Below are positions 41,959 to 47,720 of a stretch of DNA of 47,720 nucleotides, piece by piece. Position numbers and translations under genes: made by a program. The DNA lies in NCBI RefSeq assembly GCF_000281955.1, contig NZ_AKKF01000131.1, positions 1-47,720 on the forward strand, written 5' to 3'. The DNA comes from Caulobacter sp. AP07. GTDB taxonomy: Bacteria > Pseudomonadota > Alphaproteobacteria > Caulobacterales > Caulobacteraceae. Positions within the stretch are counted from its first letter, which is position 1. Every line of letters begins with the position of its first letter. The notes below the pieces were generated by a model. That model did not search any database. It was not told where the DNA came from and worked only from the letters and a program-made list of their open reading frames with translations.

Positions 41959-44061
41959 ATGTATCAGCGTATTGGTGTCTCGGTGGTCGCGATCCTGCTC
42001 GCGGCCGGTTCTGCCCAGGCGGCGTCCAAGCAGGTTCAATATGGTCCGCCTCCGGCCTGGGTCGTCCCCGCGCCGAAGACGACGGAAGCCCCCACGCCCG
42101 AAGGCGCGCCGATGCGCGTGGTCTACAACGACCTGCAGACGCGGCTGGGGCGCGACGGCGACGAGATGTACATTGCCTACCGGGTCAAGTTGCTGACGCC
42201 CGAGGCGCTGATGTTGGGCAACACGCGAGCGACGTGGAACGCCGGGTCCGACGACATCTTCGTCCACGCGCTGAAGATCTATCGTGGCGATCGCGTCATC
42301 GACGTGTTGGCCGACAACAAGTTTCAGGTCCTTCAGCGCGAGAACAACCTCGACTACGCCATGCTGGACGGCCAGATGACGGCCGTGCTGCAGACGCCGG
42401 GCTTGCAGGTGGGCGACGAGATCGTCTTCGCGGCCACCATCCGCCGCAAGGATCCCACTCTGGGCGACCGCTCGTACGGAGCGATCCAAATCCCGCCGAC
42501 CGGACAGTTGGGCGCCTATCGCATGCGTCTGGTCTGGCCCGACGGCCGGCCGGTGCAGTGGCGGGCGACGCCCGACCTGGGGACCCTGTCGCCCGTCGCG
42601 AGCGACGACCGTAACGAGCTGACCTACGAGCTGCGCGATCCCAAGTCGGCCATCGTCGCCGACGGCGCGCCTTCGCGCGTGAACCTGCGCCGCACGATCG
42701 AGTATTCGGGCTTCACCAGTTGGGCGGACGTATCCCACCATGTTCAGCCGCTGTTCGACGGCGGCGCGACCTTGGCGCCAAATTCGCCGGTGCGGGAGGA
42801 GGCCCGCAAGATCGCCCAGCAGACCGGCGATCCGACCGCGCGCGCCGAGGCGGCTTTGCGGTTGGTGCAGGACCGCATCCGCTATGTCTATGTCGGCCTG
42901 GACGGCGGCAATTTCCGACCTGCTACGGCTGACGAGACCTGGAGCCGCCGCTTCGGCGACTGCAAGGCCAAGACCGTGCTGCTGATCGCCCTGCTACGCG
43001 AGCTGGGCGTGTCCGCCGAGCCGGTGCTGGGCAACACAGCGGGCGGCGACGGCACGAACGAACGCCTGCCTAGCCCGACGGTCTTCAACCACGTCCTGGT
43101 GAAGGCGACGATCGGCGGGCGCGCCTACTGGCTGGACGGTACGCGTATGGGCGACCGGGGCCTGGCGACTCTGCCGCCGCCGCCGTTCCGCTGGGCGCTG
43201 CCGGTGCGGTCCGGCACGGTCGATCTCGAGCCTGTCGCGGCCGAGCCGCCCGCCGTCCCCCAACTGGTCGAGGTCATCGCCATCGACGCCAGCAGAGGTC
43301 CTTCCGTTCCTGCCCGGTTCAAGGCCCAGCAGGTGATGCGCGGCGATGCGGTGGTCAACCTGCGCACCACGCTGGCCGGGCTGTCGCCCGATGACGCCGA
43401 GCGGCAGGAAAAGGCCTATTGGCGCCAGCAGCTGGACCAGGTCGAGCCCGACACGGTGACCTGGCGCTATGACGAGGCGCAGGGCGCGCTGATCCTGGCC
43501 ATGGAGGGCGAGGGCAAGCCGGGATGGGAAGGCGACGCGGCCGACGGTCAGAGCCTCGACATCTACGGCGCGGGGTTCTCGCCGCCCGGCGAGTACAAGC
43601 GCCCCAAGGAGCAGGACCAGGCCGCGCCGTGGCTGACGGAATATCCACGCTACCGGTGCTGGGCCACGACGATCCGGCTGCCGCCGGCTGGACCCAAGCG
43701 GGCCTGGACCTATCGCGCCGAGCCGGTCAACCGTCGGCTGGGCGGTGTCGCCTACTGGCGTGAGGCCGAACTGCGCGACGGGGTCGTGCGCACGGTGATG
43801 AGTCGTCGCGTCTACACGCCCGAGATCACGGCGGCCGAGGCCAAGGCGACCAACGACGCTCTGCCGACGTTCGACAACAATATCTCGATCGTCTTCGAGG
43901 CCCCGGCCCGGCTGGTGAAGGCCGCGGGCCCCAAGCCGGTCGCGGGCGCGCCCGCGTTCGGGGTCAAGGACCCCGACGTCATCGACTGGTCCAGCCCCGA
44001 CGCCCCTTGCGCCGCGCCCGCCGAGCCGCCGTCGCCGTCCTCGCCCAAGGCCGCGAAATAG
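41959..44061 (+). CDS. DUF3857 / transglutaminase-like exported protein
   Basis: The 700-residue protein has a signal peptide (MYQRIGVSVVAILLAAGSAQA-A), then a DUF3857 domain (about 50-240) and a transglutaminase-like core (290-400) with the triad C335 (RRFGDCKAKTVLL), H378 (FNHVLVKA) and D393 (YWLDGT). A beta-rich C-terminal part follows, with a Pro/Ala/Ser tail. Such DUF3857-transglutaminase proteins are periplasmic and often associated with polysaccharide use loci, but their reaction is unknown. The ATG at 41959 follows a GGGGG stretch; the frame remains open for 440 codons upstream through the mannosidase gene, but that part is out-of-frame translation and not protein. It lies 65 bases after the GH47 gene and may be cotranscribed. 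Confidence 0.88.
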   Translation: MYQRIGVSVVAILLAAGSAQAASKQVQYGPPPAWVVPAPKTTEAPTPEGAPMRVVYNDLQTRLGRDGDEMYIAYRVKLLTPEALMLGNTRATWNAGSDDIFVHALKIYRGDRVIDVLADNKFQVLQRENNLDYAMLDGQMTAVLQTPGLQVGDEIVFAATIRRKDPTLGDRSYGAIQIPPTGQLGAYRMRLVWPDGRPVQWRATPDLGTLSPVASDDRNELTYELRDPKSAIVADGAPSRVNLRRTIEYSGFTSWADVSHHVQPLFDGGATLAPNSPVREEARKIAQQTGDPTARAEAALRLVQDRIRYVYVGLDGGNFRPATADETWSRRFGDCKAKTVLLIALLRELGVSAEPVLGNTAGGDGTNERLPSPTVFNHVLVKATIGGRAYWLDGTRMGDRGLATLPPPPFRWALPVRSGTVDLEPVAAEPPAVPQLVEVIAIDASRGPSVPARFKAQQVMRGDAVVNLRTTLAGLSPDDAERQEKAYWRQQLDQVEPDTVTWRYDEAQGALILAMEGEGKPGWEGDAADGQSLDIYGAGFSPPGEYKRPKEQDQAAPWLTEYPRYRCWATTIRLPPAGPKRAWTYRAEPVNRRLGGVAYWREAELRDGVVRTVMSRRVYTPEITAAEAKATNDALPTFDNNISIVFEAPARLVKAAGPKPVAGAPAFGVKDPDVIDWSSPDAPCAAPAEPPSPSSPKAAK

Positions 44062-44122
44062 GCCGGGACCGACCGTTCGGGAATGCTTGGGCCAACGCCC
44101 GCATCGGGGCGGGACGGCCGAG

Positions 44123-45022
44123 CTATCGCGAGGCCATCGAGCGGTCCGCCCGCGCCGCCGCCGTCTCCTCCAGGAACCAGTCCCGCAGCCGCAGGATCCG
44201 CGTCAGCTTGGGGCTGTCGGCGCGCCAGACGAAGTGGTGGCCGGTCTCGACCGCCACCTCGCCGGGGAAGGGCCGCACCAGGCGGCCGTCGCGCAGGTCG
44301 CGCTCCGACAGGCCGCTGCGGGCCAGGGCCACGCCCATGCCCTGGGCGGCGGCGTCGAGCATCAGGGCGGTGTCGTCGAACCGCAGGCCCAGGTGCAGCG
44401 GCGTCTCCTCCACCCCCATGGCCGACAGCCACAGGCTCCACGGCAGGCCGGTGTGACGCAGCAGCGGCACGTCGATCAGGTCGCGCGGGTGGGCGATGCC
44501 ATGTACGCGCAGGAAGGCCGGGCTGCAGACCGGGAACAGGCGCTCGGTCATCAGGGTCACCGACTCCATGCCCGGCCACGGTCCGCGTCCGAAGCGCAGG
44601 GCGACGTCGGCGCCGTCGCTCGACAGGTCCGACACCCGGTCCTCGGCCCGCACGGTCAGGTCCGGCTCGCCGGTGTCGGCCGCCAGCCGGGCCAGGCGGG
44701 TGACCAGCCAGCGGCTGGCGAAGGCCGCGCCGGTGCTCACCACCAGCGGCCCGCGCGCCGCCTGGCTGGCCTCCTCGACGCCCAGCCGCAGGGTGGTCAG
44801 GGCGATCGTCACCTGTCCCGCCAGCCGCGCGCCGGTGGCGGTGGGGATCATGCTGTTGCCCTGGCGCAGGAACAGCTTGGCGCCCAGCTCGTCCTCCAGC
44901 TTGCGGATCTGCTGGCTGACCGCGCCATGGGTGACGTGCAGTTCGCGGGCCGCGCGGCTGTAGCTGCGATGACGGGCGGCGGCCTCGAGGGCGGTCAGGG
45001 TCAGGAACGGTGGCAGGCGCAT
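44123..45022 (-). CDS. LysR family transcriptional regulator (GcvA-like)
   Basis: The 299-residue protein has the LysR winged helix at the N-terminus (LTALEAAARHRSYSRAARELHVTHGAVSQQIRKLEDELG, helix-turn-helix about 18-37), and a co-inducer domain with SDGADVALRFGRGPWPG and a late GMGVALA motif. The pattern is that of the GcvA/AmpR-like subgroup. It converges with the DUF3857 gene and diverges from a small peptide gene 120 bases away, a usual target arrangement for LysR proteins. Start ATG at 45022. Confidence 0.93.
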   Translation of the reverse strand: MRLPPFLTLTALEAAARHRSYSRAARELHVTHGAVSQQIRKLEDELGAKLFLRQGNSMIPTATGARLAGQVTIALTTLRLGVEEASQAARGPLVVSTGAAFASRWLVTRLARLAADTGEPDLTVRAEDRVSDLSSDGADVALRFGRGPWPGMESVTLMTERLFPVCSPAFLRVHGIAHPRDLIDVPLLRHTGLPWSLWLSAMGVEETPLHLGLRFDDTALMLDAAAQGMGVALARSGLSERDLRDGRLVRPFPGEVAVETGHHFVWRADSPKLTRILRLRDWFLEETAAARADRSMASR

Positions 45023-45142
45023 GGGATGTTAGCTCCGCTGACAAGTTCGCGCAGATACCATCGTTCGTAAAGTCTGTCGTGCAGCGGCATCTTGTGGGTG
45101 CGGGCCAACTCGGCCCATCCCCTCTTGCTCACAGGTGATGTG

Positions 45143-45274
45143 ATGAAGCTGCTGCTCATAGCCGGTATCGCCCTGCTCTCCCTGCTGTTCGCCTCGGCCG
45201 ACAACCCCGGCTCGCCGGTCAAGGAAGAAGCCTTCGCCTGGGCGGCGGGCATCCCGATCGACAGCCCGAAGTGA
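45143..45274 (+). CDS. Tiny exported peptide divergent from the LysR gene
   Basis: The 43-residue peptide has a strongly hydrophobic start (MKLLLIAGIALLSLLFASA) and a short polar tail (DNPGSPVKEEAFAWAAGIPIDSPK), fitting either a signal peptide with a 24-residue mature peptide or a single-helix membrane peptide. AGGTGA is 4 bases before the ATG at 45143. No family is recognised. It lies opposite the LysR regulator, and a palindromic repeat follows. Confidence 0.5.
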   Translation: MKLLLIAGIALLSLLFASADNPGSPVKEEAFAWAAGIPIDSPK

Positions 45275-45300
45275 AAGCGTTGCGAACACGCACCTACGGT

Positions 45301-45388
45301 CGTCATCCCCCGACTTGTTCGGGGGACCCAAGCTGAGTGGGCGATCTGGGGCGCTGCTTGGGTCCCCCGCATAAAGCGGGGGATGACG
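45301..45388. repeat. Palindromic repeat, family C copy 2
   Basis: Starts CGTCATCCCCCGACTTGTTC and ends GCATAAAGCGGGGGATGACG, with inner arms GGGGGACCCAAGC and GCTTGGGTCCCCC. The left and right arms match copy 1 (14459-14540) almost exactly; only the centre differs. Confidence 0.9.
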
Positions 45389-45409
45389 AGCGGAGAGGGG
45401 GCGGCGACC

Positions 45410-45440
45410 AAAGAAAAAGGCCCGGGATCACTCCCGGGCC
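45410..45440 (-). terminator. Rho-independent terminator of etfBA
   Basis: On the minus strand GGCCCGGGA and TCCCGGGCC form a perfect 9-base stem with a 4-base loop, followed by TTTTTCTTT. It begins 26 bases after the etfA stop. Confidence 0.85.
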
Positions 45441-45466
45441 TTCTCTATTCGCGAACCGCGAAAGCC

Positions 45467-46408
45467 TTACTTACCGGCCGCCGTCAGGGCGTCCATCAGT
45501 TCGGGCACGGCGGACTTGTAGTCGGCCACCAGGCCGTAGTCGGCGATCTGGAAGATCGGGGCGTCGCTGTCCTTGTTGATGGCGACGATGATCTTGCTGT
45601 CCTTCATGCCGGCCAGGTGCTGGATGGCGCCCGAGATGCCGATGGCGATGTACAGCGACGGCGCGACCACCTTGCCGGTCTGGCCGACCTGGTAGTCGTT
45701 GGGCGCATAGCCGGCGTCCACGGCGGCGCGCGAGGCGCCGACGGCGGCGCCCAGCTTGTCGGCCAGGGGCTCGATCACCTTCTGGAACTCCTCGGCCGAG
45801 CCCATGGCCCGACCGCCGGAGACGACGATCTTGGCCGCGGCCAGTTCCGGACGGTCCGACTTGACCATTTCCTCGGAGACGAAGCGGGTCTTGCCCGCGT
45901 CGGCGCCGGAGACGGTCTCGACCGGAGCCGAGCCGCCTTCTTCGGCCGCCGCGAAGGCGGTGGGGCGCACGGTGATCACCTTCTTGGCGTCGCTGGTCTG
46001 GACGGTTTCCAGGGCGTTGCCGGCATAGATCGGCCGCGTGAAGGTGTCGGCCGAGACGACCTCGACGATTTCCGAGATCGGGGCGACGTCCAGCTTGGCG
46101 GCGACCCGGGGGGCGAAGTTCTTGCCGCCGGCCGTGGCCGGAACCAGGATCGCGTCGTAATTGCCGGCCAGGGCCAGCACGGCGTCGGCTTCCGCCTCGG
46201 CCACGCCGTGGCCCAGGGCGTCGCTCTCGGCCAGCAGCACCTTGCGGACGCCGGTGATCTTGGCGGCGGCGTCGGCCACCGCCTTGGCGCCCTTGCCCAG
46301 GACCAGCACGTCCACGTCGGACGACAGCTTCAGGGCGGCGGTGACGGTCTTGTGGGTGCCATCGCGCAGGTGCGCGTTGTCGTTATCGGCGACGACGAGA
46401 ACGGCCAT
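45467..46408 (-). CDS. etfA: Electron transfer flavoprotein alpha subunit
   Basis: The 313-residue protein has the ETF alpha N-domain ([10 protein letters not shown]) and a C-terminal FAD-binding domain with [10 protein letters not shown], the [20 protein letters not shown] motif and [19 protein letters not shown], which bind FAD and contact the beta subunit. It passes electrons from acyl-CoA dehydrogenases to ETF-ubiquinone oxidoreductase. Its ATG overlaps the etfB stop codon by one base (TAATG), so translation is coupled. A strong terminator follows, ending the etfBA unit before it reaches the distant hbd gene. Confidence 0.97.
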   Translation of the reverse strand: MAVLVVADNDNAHLRDGTHKTVTAALKLSSDVDVLVLGKGAKAVADAAAKITGVRKVLLAESDALGHGVAEAEADAVLALAGNYDAILVPATAGGKNFAPRVAAKLDVAPISEIVEVVSADTFTRPIYAGNALETVQTSDAKKVITVRPTAFAAAEEGGSAPVETVSGADAGKTRFVSEEMVKSDRPELAAAKIVVSGGRAMGSAEEFQKVIEPLADKLGAAVGASRAAVDAGYAPNDYQVGQTGKVVAPSLYIAIGISGAIQHLAGMKDSKIIVAINKDSDAPIFQIADYGLVADYKSAVPELMDALTAAGK

Positions 46409-47154
46409 TACAGCACCCCCGCGGTTTTGAGCTTGGAAACGAGGTCGGCGGCGGTCTCGAGCTTGACGCCCGCCGAGCGCTTGGCCGGTTCGACGACCTT
46501 GAGGACCTTGAGGCGCGGGGCGACGTCGACGCCGTAGTCGGCGACGGTCTTCTGCGCGATCTCTTTCTTCTTGGCCTTCATGATGTTGGGCAACGAGGCG
46601 TAGCGCGGCTCGTTGAGGCGCAGGTCGGCGGTGACCACGGCCGGCAGGTCGACGTCCAGCGTCTGCAGGCCGCCGTCGACTTCGCGGGTGACCTTGGCGG
46701 CCTGTCCGGAAACCTCGATGGCCGAGGCGTAGGTCGCCTGGGGCCAGCCCAGCAGGGCCGACAGCATCTGGCCGACCGCGTTGTTGTCGCCGTCGATCGC
46801 CTGCTTGCCCATCAGGACCAGGTCGGGCTTCTCCTCGGCCACCACGGCGGCCAGCAGCTTGGCCACGGCCAGCGGCTCGGGGTCGGCGTCGGTAGTGATC
46901 AGCACGCCGCGGTCGCCGCCCATGGCCAGGGCCGTGCGGATGGTTTCCTGCGCCTGGGCCGGGCCGATCGAGACGATGACCACCTCGGTGGCGACGCCCT
47001 TTTCCTTGAGACGCACGGCTTCCTCGACCGCGATCTCGCAGAAGGGATTCATCGACATCTTGACGTTGGCCAAGTCGACGCCGGTCTGATCGGGCTTCAC
47101 CCGGACCTTCACATTGTAATCGATAACCCGTTTAACCGGGACCAGAACCTTCAT
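46408..47154 (-). CDS. etfB: Electron transfer flavoprotein beta subunit
   Basis: The 248-residue protein begins [19 protein letters not shown], keeps the AMP-binding D-G-D-N-N region ([15 protein letters not shown]) and the ETF-beta signature [17 protein letters not shown] near 181-197, the recognition loop for partner dehydrogenases. It forms the heterodimer with EtfA. It is first in the operon; an ACGTAAACGTAA-type palindrome lies 84 bases upstream of the start. Confidence 0.97.
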   Translation of the reverse strand: MKVLVPVKRVIDYNVKVRVKPDQTGVDLANVKMSMNPFCEIAVEEAVRLKEKGVATEVVIVSIGPAQAQETIRTALAMGGDRGVLITTDADPEPLAVAKLLAAVVAEEKPDLVLMGKQAIDGDNNAVGQMLSALLGWPQATYASAIEVSGQAAKVTREVDGGLQTLDVDLPAVVTADLRLNEPRYASLPNIMKAKKKEIAQKTVADYGVDVAPRLKVLKVVEPAKRSAGVKLETAADLVSKLKTAGVL

Positions 47155-47237
47155 CGGTCTACGCCGCCTCCTGGCTAGTTTTTCCTGCCTGCGGGGAGGC
47201 CATTACCGCGTCCACGCAGGTTTGCAAGTTTCCCCTG

Positions 47238-47256
47238 ACGTAAACGTAATACGTTA
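47238..47256. promoter_or_regulatory. LiuR-like (MerR family) operator upstream of etfB
   Basis: ACGTAAACGTAATACGTTA. Its first 12 bases closely fit the TTACGTAAACGTAA-type site of LiuR, a MerR-family regulator of branched-chain amino acid and fatty acid genes including etf in proteobacteria. The AACGTAATACGTT part is also nearly symmetric. Confidence 0.45.
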
Positions 47257-47398
47257 TCGGCAGGAGCGTTCAAACGATCGTAGGACACTTCCCGGCCCGC
47301 GTCTGCTGCGCCGCACACTGAAGCTGTCGGTTCCTTAGGGACGTGGCGCGGCCACTTAGCCTCTGGCCAGCCCGGCGGCGGGCGATTATGAGGCGCGC

Positions 47399-47659
47399 AT
47401 GAAGAGCAACATCAAGCGCCTGCAGCTGATCTTCCTGGGCCTGTTCCTGGCCGGGTCCGCCAGTGTTTTCACCTACCACTATCTGTGGGTCTGGCCGAAG
47501 GCGCGCTGCGAGGCCAGGGGCCCCGACCATGCCTGGGCCGGCAAGTGGATGAAGTGCGCGACGATCATGCCGCTCGAAGTGCTGACGATGAAGCGCTCGA
47601 CCACCCTGCCGCCGATCAACACCGACCCCAGGAAGATGGAAGCCCGCGCGGCGAAGTAG
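47399..47659 (+). CDS. Hypothetical single-helix membrane protein
   Basis: The 86-residue protein has a basic N-terminus, one hydrophobic segment (about 10-30) ending YHYLWVWP, and a polar tail with two cysteines (ARCEARG, WMKCATIMP) likely facing the periplasm. No family is recognised. The ATG at 47399 lies in a GCGCGC context without a clear ribosome-binding site. It diverges from etfB with a 244-base gap that holds the LiuR-like site. Confidence 0.65.
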   Translation: MKSNIKRLQLIFLGLFLAGSASVFTYHYLWVWPKARCEARGPDHAWAGKWMKCATIMPLEVLTMKRSTTLPPINTDPRKMEARAAK

Positions 47660-47670
47660 GAAGAAACCCT

Positions 47671-47720
47671 CTCCCGGAGGGGAGAGGGAGGGGCCCGCCG
47701 CGCAGCGGTGGGAGGGTGAG
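47671..47720. repeat. Palindromic repeat fragment at the window edge
   Basis: CCTCTCCCGGAGGGGAGAGG forms a hairpin and is followed by a GGGGCCCGCCGCGCAGCGGT block and GGGAGGGTGAG. The element is cut by the window end. The CCGCGCAGCGG-flanked layout resembles family B but the sequence differs. Confidence 0.6.

Noticed and set aside
1..47720. tRNA or rRNA genes
   Set aside because: I looked through the intergenic gaps for TPsiC-like and CCA-end patterns and found none; a tRNA search program would be decisive.

Overview
The window is a high-GC, densely coded alphaproteobacterial chromosome segment with no rRNA, tRNA, CRISPR array or transposase that I could see. Several features point to Caulobacter or a close relative. 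These are a CC_3452-type small secreted protein, a TipF-like degenerate EAL protein, a bacterial GH47 mannosidase whose catalytic positions match the Caulobacter K31 enzyme with a shift of one residue, a DUF3035 lipoprotein after lspA, and many short palindromic intergenic repeats. Most genes look like core or lineage-specific chromosomal genes; the assignment to Caulobacter is inference.

Layout. 1-10.7 kb: the end of a DJ-1/PfpI protein, a DUF2147 secreted protein, an S41 peptidase, a YgiD-type dioxygenase, an acyltransferase-3 membrane protein, a beta-lactamase-fold lipoprotein, a Tat-exported GH127 glycosidase and mutL. 10.8-13 kb: two tandem TraB/GumN-fold exported proteins that have both lost the family's histidines. 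13-22.6 kb: a minus-strand housekeeping block (HAD hydrolase, maoC, ribF, a small protein, an HtrA-like protease, ileS, lspA, DUF3035 lipoprotein). It is interrupted by palindromic repeats and by a small GIY-YIG nuclease gene framed by two copies of one repeat. 22.9-29.3 kb: an alcohol dehydrogenase with a degenerate structural zinc site, a cupin, a divergent TetR/GST pair sharing a long palindromic operator, a CC_3452 protein, a GNAT acetyltransferase, a tipF-like gene and a SnoaL-like secreted protein.

29.6-35.2 kb is the most distinctive block: a chaperone-usher-like surface fibre operon on the minus strand (DUF4402 subunit, PapD-like chaperone, usher, pilin-like subunit, DUF4402 subunit) with coupled starts and an AT-rich leader. 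35.6-38.7 kb holds feoA-feoB behind a possible Fur box, plus a polytopic membrane protein. 38.7-47.2 kb has hbd at one end and etfB-etfA at the other, all on the minus strand. Between them lie an AT-richer hypothetical gene, the GH47 mannosidase, a DUF3857/transglutaminase protein, a LysR regulator and a tiny exported peptide. etfBA and hbd probably act together in acyl-CoA oxidation, and a MerR/LiuR-like palindrome lies upstream of etfB.

Six kinds of dispersed palindromic repeat occupy many intergenic gaps. Start codons were chosen from Shine-Dalgarno spacing, signal peptides and family alignment from memory; no database search was possible.
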